DNA from: an uncultured Collinsella sp.
Lineage (GTDB): Bacteria > Actinomycetota > Coriobacteriia > Coriobacteriales > Coriobacteriaceae
NCBI GenBank assembly: GCA_900543945.1
Contig: UQTN01000125.1
Coordinates: 1 to 5,375 of the forward strand
Length of the DNA: 5,375 nt
Reading direction: 5' to 3'
The notes under the pieces: generated by a model
What the model was told of the DNA's origin: nothing
The model's input: only the letters and a program-made list of their open reading frames with translations
Database searches by the model: none
Translations under genes and position numbers: made by a program
Part shown: in pieces, positions 1 to 5,375 of the stretch
How the letters are laid out: the number at the start of each line of letters is the position of its first letter
Numbering within the stretch: the stretch's first letter is position 1

Positions 1-1046
1 GCACCGTCCCCGGCGTTGCCCGTGTGTCTTTGGCGTATCACACCAACCGCGACCCGCAGGAGTACTGCGCCGCCGCTGTGAAGGCGCTGCGCGAGTTTGG
101 TTCCTTCGATTCGTTTAAGGTGCACGCCAAGCGCTCCAATACTGACTATGAGCTCACCTCGATCGATATCAATCGACAGGTTGGCGAGGTGCTGTGTGAG
201 GCGTTTCCCGATAAAAAGGTCCAGATGCACGACCCCGACGCGATGGTGCACGTTCTGGTGGTTCAGGGTAGTGTCTACGTGTATGCGCGCTCCGAGCGCG
301 GCGTTGGCGGCCTTCCGGTGGGTTCTGCCGGCAAGGTCGTGACGCTGCTGTCGTCGGGTATCGATTCTCCGGTGGCGACTTGGATGCTCGCGCGTCGCGG
401 CGCGGTCTGCGTGCCGGTGCATTTCTCCGGTCGTCCGCAGACGCCCGATACGAGCGAGTATTTGGTGCAGGATATCATCCGTGCGCTTGAGCCGGGTGTC
501 CAGATCGGCCGCCTGTACGTGGTGCCGTTTGGCGACTGCCAGCGTGAGATTTCGGTCACCTGTCCCAGTAACCTGCGCGTTATCATGTATCGCCGCATTA
601 TGTATTCGGTTGCCGAGCGCATTGCACACATCGAGGGTGCCAGGGCCATCGTTACGGGCGAATCGCTTGGGCAGGTTGCCTCCCAGACGCTCGAGAACAT
701 CATGGCCGTCAACGAGGCCGTGAAGATTCCCGTGTTCCGTCCTCTCATCGGTTCGGACAAACAGGAGATCATCGCACGCGCCGAGGAGATCGGTACGTTC
801 GATATCTCGACTGAGGCCGCTCCCGACTGCTGCACGTTGTTTATGCCGCGCCGTCCCGAGACGCACGCTAAACTCGATGCCGTGCATGAGGCCTGGGAGT
901 TGTTCGATCATGAGGAGATGATCGAGCGCCTGCTCAAACAGACCGAGTACATCGACTTCGAGAGCAACACGTATAAGGCCCCTAAGACCTTAAAACGCAA
1001 ACATTCGGAGCTTGCTCCGCGTGAGATTTACCAAGATCACGAGTAA
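1..1046 (+). CDS. thiI: tRNA 4-thiouridine synthetase ThiI, short form (5' partial)
   Basis: ThiI adenylates uridine 8 of tRNA with ATP and installs sulfur received from a cysteine desulfurase, giving 4-thiouridine. The frame is open to the window edge (codons from position 3), so the gene begins upstream; the GTG at 24 is probably internal, since the residues before it (TVPGVAR) look like the family's N-terminal domain. Roughly 50-70 residues are missing. Numbering from that GTG, a THUMP-like region spans about 30-95 and ends in the typical GGLPVG; the PP-loop ATP motif is SSGIDSPVA at 110-118; TGESLGQVASQT follows at 211-221; and the sulfur-handling DCC motif is at 268-270 (PDCCTLFMPRRPET). 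The protein stops about 70 residues after DCC, so it lacks the C-terminal rhodanese domain of enterobacterial ThiI and resembles the Bacillus-type short form. Without that domain, tRNA thiolation is the likelier role than thiazole synthesis. An intrinsic terminator follows immediately. Confidence 0.95.
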   Translation, partial: TVPGVARVSLAYHTNRDPQEYCAAAVKALREFGSFDSFKVHAKRSNTDYELTSIDINRQVGEVLCEAFPDKKVQMHDPDAMVHVLVVQGSVYVYARSERGVGGLPVGSAGKVVTLLSSGIDSPVATWMLARRGAVCVPVHFSGRPQTPDTSEYLVQDIIRALEPGVQIGRLYVVPFGDCQREISVTCPSNLRVIMYRRIMYSVAERIAHIEGARAIVTGESLGQVASQTLENIMAVNEAVKIPVFRPLIGSDKQEIIARAEEIGTFDISTEAAPDCCTLFMPRRPETHAKLDAVHEAWELFDHEEMIERLLKQTEYIDFESNTYKAPKTLKRKHSELAPREIYQDHE

Positions 1047-1056
1047 ATTTGTGTAT

Positions 1057-1089
1057 AGACCGACGATGCGCCTGTATCGTCGGTCTTTT
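1057..1089 (+). terminator. Intrinsic (rho-independent) terminator of thiI
   Basis: A perfect 11-bp stem pairs AGACCGACGAT (1057-1067) with ATCGTCGGTCT (1076-1086). It can extend inward by a G-U and a C-G pair to leave a four-base loop, and it runs into TTTT at 1086-1089. It starts 10 nt after the thiI stop codon. The U-tract is short but the stem is strong. It separates thiI from the competence genes, implying that comEA is transcribed from its own promoter. Confidence 0.88.
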
Positions 1090-1152
1090 GGTATCTGGGC
1101 AAATGATGCCAAGATGTTCATTCGCTGACGTGTGTCTGAATAAATGGACATT

Positions 1153-1194
1153 TTTTCGCAAGGTTTAGGTCAGCTTTTGGTTTGACCGCGAAAA
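1153..1194 (+). repeat. Two-part inverted repeat in the comEA leader
   Basis: The outer arms TTTTCGC (1153-1159) and GCGAAAA (1188-1194) are perfect reverse complements. Nested inside them are GGTCA (1168-1172) and TGACC (1183-1187), with a loop of 10 nt. The right arms abut directly, while the left arms are separated by 8 nt (1160-1167), so the folded form is a stem with a one-sided bulge. It could be an RNA leader structure or a protein-binding site. It may also be chance, as 5-7 bp arms are short. Confidence 0.4.
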
Positions 1195-1246
1195 CTGGTG
1201 TGGACGTGCGGAAGCTGCGGCGTTCGTTTCCTGACACGATGGTGTT

Positions 1247-1252
1247 GGGAGG
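1247..1252 (+). promoter_or_regulatory. Ribosome binding site deciding the comEA start
   Basis: GGGAGG lies 7 nt before the ATG at 1260, a near-ideal Shine-Dalgarno sequence and spacing. It favours that ATG over the in-frame upstream TTG at 1182 and ATG at 1239, neither of which has a comparable site. Confidence 0.8.
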
Positions 1253-1259
1253 TTTTGCT

Positions 1260-1973
1260 ATGGCGCAGCGCGAACAACACGAACGAGTCAAAAAGATGGA
1301 CCGCTGGGCGGGCAAACTGCTCGGTCATAAGGCAGTGGTGATGGCGATACTGGTCGTCATTGCGATGGCGAGTGGACTGGCAATGGCGAACTATGGCGGC
1401 GGTGCCGGCGGTGTGTCGTTTGAGCGCACTGATGGTTCGGGCACGTTAGTGGAGCCGGGATCCGGCGATGCTTCGAGTGGAAAGACATCTGAAGGCTCTT
1501 CGCCTAAGGCGACTGCCGCGGCAGAGGTCTATGTCGATGTTGATGGCGCCGTGGTGTCACCCGGTGTATATCGCCTCAAAGACGGGGCGCGGGTGGCTCA
1601 GGCGATTAATGCCGCCGGCGGGCTGGCGCCCGAAGCAGACGTTACGGGGCTTAATCGTGCATCCAAGGTCACTGATGGACAAAAAATTCACGTTCCAACG
1701 GTAGGGGAGCAGCAGGTGTCCATTGCGGAAGCCGGTGTTGATGGTGGGACTTCCGCATCATCAGGCGTCGGTGGCGCAACAGGCCTAGTAAACATTAATA
1801 CGGCAAGCTCGGCAGAGCTGCAGACGCTCTCGGGAATCGGTCCCTCAATGGCACAGTCGATTATCGATGAGCGGACAAAGAACGGTGCTTTTGCTTCGGT
1901 TGACGATCTGATGCGCGTGTCGGGAATCGGCGAGAAGAAGCTTGCCAAAATCAAAGATTGCATCTGCGTATGA
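1260..1973 (+). CDS. comEA: Competence protein ComEA, membrane-anchored DNA receptor
   Basis: ComEA binds incoming double-stranded DNA on the outer face of the membrane and passes it to the ComEC channel. The 237-residue protein has a basic N-terminus, one membrane anchor at about 25-43, and a flexible Gly/Ser/Thr-rich linker at about 46-88. An SLBB-type domain follows at about 89-146 (VYVDVDGAVVSPGVY...), then a second linker. A tandem helix-hairpin-helix DNA-binding region occupies about 176-235, with the diagnostic LVNINTASSAEL, SGIGPSMAQSI and SGIGEKKLAKI. Domain order and length are typical of Gram-positive ComEA. The start is set by the GGGAGG site; an in-frame TTG at 1182 would add 26 residues of unlikely, non-conserved sequence. 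The protein ends in CICV, a cysteine pair (234 and 236) that would sit outside the cell. The stop codon overlaps the comEC start, so the two are probably cotranscribed and translationally coupled. Confidence 0.94.
   Translation: MAQREQHERVKKMDRWAGKLLGHKAVVMAILVVIAMASGLAMANYGGGAGGVSFERTDGSGTLVEPGSGDASSGKTSEGSSPKATAAAEVYVDVDGAVVSPGVYRLKDGARVAQAINAAGGLAPEADVTGLNRASKVTDGQKIHVPTVGEQQVSIAEAGVDGGTSASSGVGGATGLVNINTASSAELQTLSGIGPSMAQSIIDERTKNGAFASVDDLMRVSGIGEKKLAKIKDCICV
1970..1973 (+). other. ATGA stop/start overlap of comEA and comEC
   Basis: The ATG of comEC (1970-1972) shares two bases with the TGA of comEA (1971-1973). No purine-rich ribosome binding site lies in the 15 nt before it, so comEC translation probably depends on ribosomes finishing comEA. 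Confidence 0.7.
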
Positions 1974-4273
1974 GTGCGACCGAGCGAGAGCACGTGATGC
2001 CTCCGCGGCCCCTGATTCCGTGGATGATGGCCCTGTGTGCCGGCATGTGCGTGAGCTGCGCCTTGGTGCTCAGCATAGCCGCTGATGCGCTGCTGAGGGA
2101 GCGGGCGACGGCGGTCGGGCCGCTATGGGCCATTCCCGTTGCGGCAGCGGTTTTCGTTGTGCTGGCTCACTCTTGTGCGAGGCTTGCCCCTTTGAAGCGG
2201 TGGCTGTATGCCGCGTCCGTCGGTCTCGTGGCGGGAGCGGTCGTCTCGGCGTGGTGGGCTGTGGGTGCGCTCAGCGCCTCGAGGGCGCTCGACGGTCGGG
2301 CGGCGAGCGGCCTCGAGTTTGTCGTGCAGGGTGATCCATCCATAAACGACGACGTGTATTCCTATACCTGCGAGGCACGCGCGGACGGTAAGAACTTGGC
2401 AACGGTTCGCCTATCGTGTGATCGTGAGCTCAAGGTCGGGGCGCACGTGCGTGTTATCGGTCGCGTTTCACGTTTTGAGAACGATGCGTATGGTCGCTCA
2501 CGCGTGCTTCGAGGCGAGCTCCGAAAAGTGAAGGTCATCCGGTTGGTGTCGGTCGACGAGGGCTCTCCGGGGCCGCTGCTTCGACTGCGAAATGAGCTGC
2601 TTGCGTCCATCTCGCCTGCGACCGACCCGGCGCGTGCGCTCATAGCCGGTGTCGCCTGCGGTCGTTCGGCCGAGCTGCGCGCCCAGCCGGCGGGCGACTG
2701 GTTTTCGGTGACGGGAACGGCGCATCTTATCGCCGTCTCGGGCAGCCATTTGGCTATCGTGGGGTTTGTAATCGAGGGTGTATTGCAAAAGACTCGATGC
2801 TCACGTGGTCTTCAGCGGGCGATATTGGCGATAACGCTTGTGGGCTATGCTGCCTTTACGGGCGCGTCTCCCTCGGCCGTGCGTGCGTGCTGCATGGTGT
2901 TCGTGACGCTTGTCGTAAACGGCGCGGGGCGTCGTCGGCACGGCGCATCGGCACTCTTCGTAACCATGTCCATCTTTGTGCTACTGCGGCCGACGGTGCT
3001 GTTCGAGATGGGCTTTCAACTCTCGTGCGCCAGCGTCTTAGCCATTCTGTGCTTTTGTCCCTATGCGACCTACGCTTTGGGTGAGCTGGGTGTGCCATCG
3101 GGCGTTGCCAGCGTGCTTTCCGTCACGCTGTGCTCGCAACTGGCGACACTTCCCATTACCATTCCTGCCTTCGGTACATTCTCGCTCATTGCTCCGTTGG
3201 CAAATGCGGTCATCGGTCCGGTGGTGAGCGTTCTGCTCGCTGTGTCGATCGTGCTGGCTCCCTTTTCGCTCGTGGGACCGTTGCGGACTTGGGCGCTCGC
3301 TGTGCCCATGATTGCCGCCCGTTGCGCGCTGTTCTTCGAGCAGCTGTTTGCCGCCGTGCCGGGTGCATACGTGAGCGTGCCGCCCGATAGCATGTGGATT
3401 TACCTAGTGCCGTGTTTTCTGGCGGTTCTGCTGGTCTGGTGGCCGCGTCCCCGTGCACGTCCTATGGCGGTGGGGCTTGCATGCCTGATGCTCTTGGCTG
3501 CGATTCCGTACGTCTATTGGGATCGATTCGCTCCGCCTTCGGTGACGGTGCTCGAAGTGGGCCAGGCCGATGCGATTCTTATCCGCCAGGGCGGCGCAGT
3601 TGCACTTGTCGACTGCGGACTCGACGAGCGCGTGGTGGCGGCGTTGGTTCGCAATAACGTGCACCATATCGACGCCGTCTTTGTGACGCATTGGGATGAG
3701 GACCACTGGGGTGGTCTGCCTGCCGTGCTCGAACAGTTTTCGGTCGGAACGATTGCCGTGGCCGCGGATGCGCTGGAGGATGCTCCTGCCGAGGTATTGA
3801 ACCGACCTGGCGTGGAGTATCGGCAGGTGCGCCGTGGGGATATGGTCGACATCGGCTCATTTTGCGCCCGCGTGATGTGGCCATTCGAGTCCGTGGATGG
3901 CGAGGGAAATGAGGACTCGCTTGTCCTTCTGCTCTCTTATGTTCAGGAAGGCAAGGGCCTGCGCATACTCCTCACCGGTGATGCCGAGCTCGACCAAGAA
4001 CGGGAATTCGTGCAGGAGGTGGGGGATATCGATGTCCTTAAACTTGGGCATCACGGCTCCAAGGTTTCAGTCGATGGTGAGTTGCTGGACATCCTGAAGC
4101 CCGAGCTTTCTCTCGCAAGCGCCGGTGAGGGGAATCGATACGGCCATCCGTCCGATGCCTGCATCGATGCCGTTAAGGAAGCGGGTGGTGTGTTCGCGTG
4201 TACCATCGAACACGGCGACATTACCGTCACACCGACTGCGAATGGCTTTGCGATGCGATGCCAGCGACCGTGA
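1970..4273 (+). CDS. comEC: DNA internalization protein ComEC/Rec2
   Basis: ComEC forms the membrane channel that carries transforming DNA into the cytoplasm as a single strand. The 767-residue product has the full family layout. N-terminal membrane segments (about 15-103) are followed by an extracytoplasmic OB-like DUF4131 region (about 115-192). The Competence domain (about 220-490, many membrane helices) carries TGTAHLIAVSGSH at 248-260, GASPSAVRA at 298-306 and FQLSCASVLAI at 349-359. After further hydrophobic segments comes a metallo-beta-lactamase-like domain from about 524. Its metal-binding residues are intact: HWDEDH at 574-579, TGD at 669-671, HHGS at 694-697 and YGHP at 724-727. 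The ATG at 1970 overlaps the comEA stop as ATGA and has no clear Shine-Dalgarno, suggesting coupling. ATG 1997, nine residues in and preceded by GAGAG, is an alternative start. Cysteines 134 and 150 could form a disulfide in the OB-like loop. No frameshift is seen, so it looks functional. Confidence 0.95.
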   Translation: MSATEREHVMPPRPLIPWMMALCAGMCVSCALVLSIAADALLRERATAVGPLWAIPVAAAVFVVLAHSCARLAPLKRWLYAASVGLVAGAVVSAWWAVGALSASRALDGRAASGLEFVVQGDPSINDDVYSYTCEARADGKNLATVRLSCDRELKVGAHVRVIGRVSRFENDAYGRSRVLRGELRKVKVIRLVSVDEGSPGPLLRLRNELLASISPATDPARALIAGVACGRSAELRAQPAGDWFSVTGTAHLIAVSGSHLAIVGFVIEGVLQKTRCSRGLQRAILAITLVGYAAFTGASPSAVRACCMVFVTLVVNGAGRRRHGASALFVTMSIFVLLRPTVLFEMGFQLSCASVLAILCFCPYATYALGELGVPSGVASVLSVTLCSQLATLPITIPAFGTFSLIAPLANAVIGPVVSVLLAVSIVLAPFSLVGPLRTWALAVPMIAARCALFFEQLFAAVPGAYVSVPPDSMWIYLVPCFLAVLLVWWPRPRARPMAVGLACLMLLAAIPYVYWDRFAPPSVTVLEVGQADAILIRQGGAVALVDCGLDERVVAALVRNNVHHIDAVFVTHWDEDHWGGLPAVLEQFSVGTIAVAADALEDAPAEVLNRPGVEYRQVRRGDMVDIGSFCARVMWPFESVDGEGNEDSLVLLLSYVQEGKGLRILLTGDAELDQEREFVQEVGDIDVLKLGHHGSKVSVDGELLDILKPELSLASAGEGNRYGHPSDACIDAVKEAGGVFACTIEHGDITVTPTANGFAMRCQRP

Positions 4274-4281
4274 CGACGTCG

Positions 4282-4311
4282 TTGGCGTGTGGTGGGCCCC
4301 TGGGCTAGAAT
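4282..4311 (+). promoter_or_regulatory. Candidate sigma70-type promoter for holA
   Basis: TTGGCG (4282-4287) is followed after 18 nt by TAGAAT (4306-4311), one mismatch from the TATAAT consensus. It lies in the 78-nt gap after comEC, with the predicted transcript start near 4318, about 34 nt before the holA ATG. It would uncouple essential holA from the competence genes. No terminator was found between comEC and holA, so read-through is also possible. Confidence 0.5.
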
Positions 4312-4337
4312 GGCACGGAACGAATACGAAGGCCTGC

Positions 4338-4347
4338 GGGAGGGGAG
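4338..4347 (+). promoter_or_regulatory. Ribosome binding site deciding the holA start
   Basis: GGGAGGGGAG ends 4 nt before the ATG at 4352; its GGAGG core (4339-4343) leaves a good 8-nt spacing. It selects this ATG over the in-frame GTG at 4289, which lies upstream of the candidate -10 box. Confidence 0.8.
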
Positions 4348-4351
4348 CGCA

Positions 4352-5314
4352 ATGTCCGAAACCGGTTTGCTGCCGGCATATCTGATCGTCGGTACCGACG
4401 GAGTTAAGCGCGACCACGCCGTCTCGCGTATGAAAGCGCGTCTGGAAAAATCGGGTATGGTCGAGTTCAACCTCGACGAGCGAGACATGACCAAGGACCC
4501 CGATATCGAGTCCATTATCGGATCGCTTAACACCTTTCCGATGGGCAGCGAGTTTCGTCTGGTAATCCTCGATGGCTGCTCAAAGCTCGCCAAGGCGGTC
4601 TCGGAGCCGCTCGTTGGGTATCTGGCGAGTCCCAGCCCAACAACGGTCTGCCTCATCATCGCCGACTCACTTGCCAAGAATACGCGCCTGTATAAGGCAA
4701 TCGCCAAGATCGACAAGAAGGCTATCGTCGATTGCTCGGGTACCAAGCGCTGGGAACTGCCGCGCCGTGTTCAGCAGATGGCGACGCAGCGCGGTAAGTC
4801 GATTTCGACGGCGGCCGCCGAGGAGCTCGTCTCGCGTTCGGGCGAAAACACGCGCATGCTCGATAACGACTTGGCTAAGCTTGCCCAGATGGTCGAGTCG
4901 CCTCAGATTGAACTTGCCGATGTTGAGCGCTGGATTGTTCGTACGTCCGAGGTTCAACCCTGGGACTTCCTCAACGCCGTCTCGGCTCGCGATATGCGGC
5001 GTTCGCTCGAGCTCTTTAAGCTCCTGCCCTCCAAGAGCTACGTGTGGACTTACACATTGCTGTGCGGTCGCATTCGCGAGCTTATCGTCGCCAAGGCGCT
5101 CGACGCGCGTGGGCAGGGTCGCGAGCTGGCCGCAACGCTCAAGCTCCAGTCCTGGCAGGTCAAGAATCACCTGACCTGGGCACGTCGCTTTTCGATGGCA
5201 GAGCTCATCGCAGCGCTCGAGGGTGCGGTCGATGTGGAGCTCGCGCTCAAGGGTTCGGCCGATTCTCAGACGGCGCTTTTGCTCTGGATTACGAACATCT
5301 TGAGAAAATCGTGA
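4352..5314 (+). CDS. holA: DNA polymerase III subunit delta (clamp loader)
   Basis: HolA delta is the subunit of the clamp-loader complex that binds and opens the sliding beta clamp so that it can be loaded on primed DNA. The 320-residue product is close to the usual length (about 330-350). The N-terminal AAA+-like domain starts with LPAYLIVGTDGVKRDHAV (7-24), where delta proteins carry a degenerate, non-ATP-binding version of the P-loop. A core strand, FRLVILDGCSKL, lies at 68-79. The middle region has the family pattern LVSRSGENTRMLDNDLAKLAQM at 159-180. The C-terminal collar domain includes VQPWDFLNAVSARDMRRSLELFKLL (201-225) and GRIRELIVAKAL (239-250). Identification rests on this overall pattern, since delta is poorly conserved, and on position: holA commonly follows comEC in Gram-positive genomes, with rpsT next. 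It probably uses its own promoter at 4282-4311. Confidence 0.92.
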   Translation: MSETGLLPAYLIVGTDGVKRDHAVSRMKARLEKSGMVEFNLDERDMTKDPDIESIIGSLNTFPMGSEFRLVILDGCSKLAKAVSEPLVGYLASPSPTTVCLIIADSLAKNTRLYKAIAKIDKKAIVDCSGTKRWELPRRVQQMATQRGKSISTAAAEELVSRSGENTRMLDNDLAKLAQMVESPQIELADVERWIVRTSEVQPWDFLNAVSARDMRRSLELFKLLPSKSYVWTYTLLCGRIRELIVAKALDARGQGRELAATLKLQSWQVKNHLTWARRFSMAELIAALEGAVDVELALKGSADSQTALLLWITNILRKS

Positions 5315-5340
5315 TGATACGGTTGATTTTCAATCTCAAC
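5300..5340 (+). repeat. Overlapping inverted repeats across the holA stop
   Basis: GAAAATC (5304-5310) and GATTTTC (5325-5331) are perfect reverse complements spaced by 14 nt and flanking the holA stop codon. An outer TTGA (5300-5303) can also pair with TCAA (5336-5339). The right half also forms an imperfect 19-bp palindrome, GTTGATTTTCAATCTCAAC (5322-5340). No T-tract follows, so this is not a classical terminator. It may be a weak 3' hairpin for holA or an operator for a gene beyond the window. Confidence 0.4.
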
Positions 5341-5375
5341 GCAACAGCCTGAACGGGTCCCGCGTTTCCGCAGCT

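Larger units (their letters stand above)
1090..1259 (+). promoter_or_regulatory. Intergenic leader upstream of comEA
   Basis: This region between the thiI terminator and the comEA start must hold the comEA-comEC promoter if the terminator is efficient. It has an AT-richer patch at about 1137-1156 that contrasts with the GC-rich surroundings. I see no convincing -35/-10 pair: TGGACA (1145-1150) and TTGACC (1182-1187) resemble -35 boxes, but neither has a good -10 at proper spacing. Two inverted-repeat structures lie here, a small hairpin at 1093-1115 and a two-part one at 1153-1194. The span after about 1190 is GC-rich and could be an untranslated leader. No known riboswitch class was recognised. 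Confidence 0.5.

Noticed and set aside
275..835. 186-codon open frame on the minus strand within thiI
   Set aside because: It is fully antisense to conserved ThiI motifs and its product shows no recognisable family; it is a codon-bias shadow.
1182..1187. TTGACC as a -35 box for comEA
   Set aside because: No -10-like hexamer occurs 16-18 nt downstream, where the sequence is GC-rich (around GGACGTGCGG).
1182..1259. In-frame TTG start that would extend ComEA by 26 residues
   Set aside because: It has no Shine-Dalgarno site and lies in the inverted-repeat region. The added residues do not look like a ComEA N-terminus, whereas ATG 1260 has GGGAGG at ideal spacing.
4273..4282. Perfect 10-bp palindrome ACGACGTCGT just after the comEC stop
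   Set aside because: About five 10-bp palindromes are expected by chance in a window this long, and there is no T-tract or known operator match.
4289..4351. In-frame GTG start that would extend HolA by 21 residues
   Set aside because: It lies before the candidate -10 box and has no ribosome binding site. Family similarity begins shortly after ATG 4352, which has a strong site.
4051..4746. 231-codon open frame on the minus strand spanning comEC, the gap and holA
   Set aside because: It is antisense to two well-supported genes, its product has no recognisable domain, and long antisense frames are common in GC-rich coding DNA.
5044..5352. Open frame overlapping the end of holA and running past its stop
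   Set aside because: Most of it is out of frame with conserved HolA sequence, and its composition is typical of a shadow frame; there is no ribosome binding site.

Overview
The window is a GC-rich, densely coding stretch of a bacterial chromosome with all four genes on the + strand: the end of thiI (5'-truncated), then comEA, comEC and holA. High GC, strong G/C preference at third codon positions, purine-rich ribosome binding sites (GGGAGG, GGAGGGG) and the order comEA-comEC-holA point to a Gram-positive lineage. Gene style suggests an actinobacterium, perhaps Coriobacteriia (Collinsella/Olsenella-like). That placement is inference from gene style and was not checked by a database search.

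Layout: positions 1-1046 encode most of a short-form ThiI (tRNA 4-thiouridine synthetase) without a rhodanese domain. It ends at a strong intrinsic terminator (about 1057-1089). A leader of about 170 nt (1090-1259) with two inverted-repeat structures precedes comEA (1260-1973), a membrane-anchored DNA-binding protein with SLBB and helix-hairpin-helix modules. comEC (1970-4273) overlaps the comEA stop by four bases (ATGA) and encodes the full three-part DNA-uptake channel: OB-like domain, membrane Competence domain and metallo-beta-lactamase-like nuclease domain. A 78-nt gap with a plausible sigma70-type promoter leads to holA (4352-5314), the delta subunit of the DNA polymerase III clamp loader. 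The last 61 nt contain no visible gene, only overlapping inverted repeats near the holA stop.

How they work together: ComEA captures double-stranded DNA outside the membrane and hands it to ComEC, whose nuclease-like domain may degrade one strand while the other passes through the channel. holA is a housekeeping replication gene that commonly follows comEC, and its own promoter would let it be expressed independently of competence. ThiI is a separate transcription unit concerned with sulfur modification of tRNA.

I found no mobile element, CRISPR array, RNA gene or clearly undescribed system. The points worth a second look are the comEA leader, cysteine and motif variants in ThiI, ComEA and ComEC, the holA promoter and the repeats after holA.
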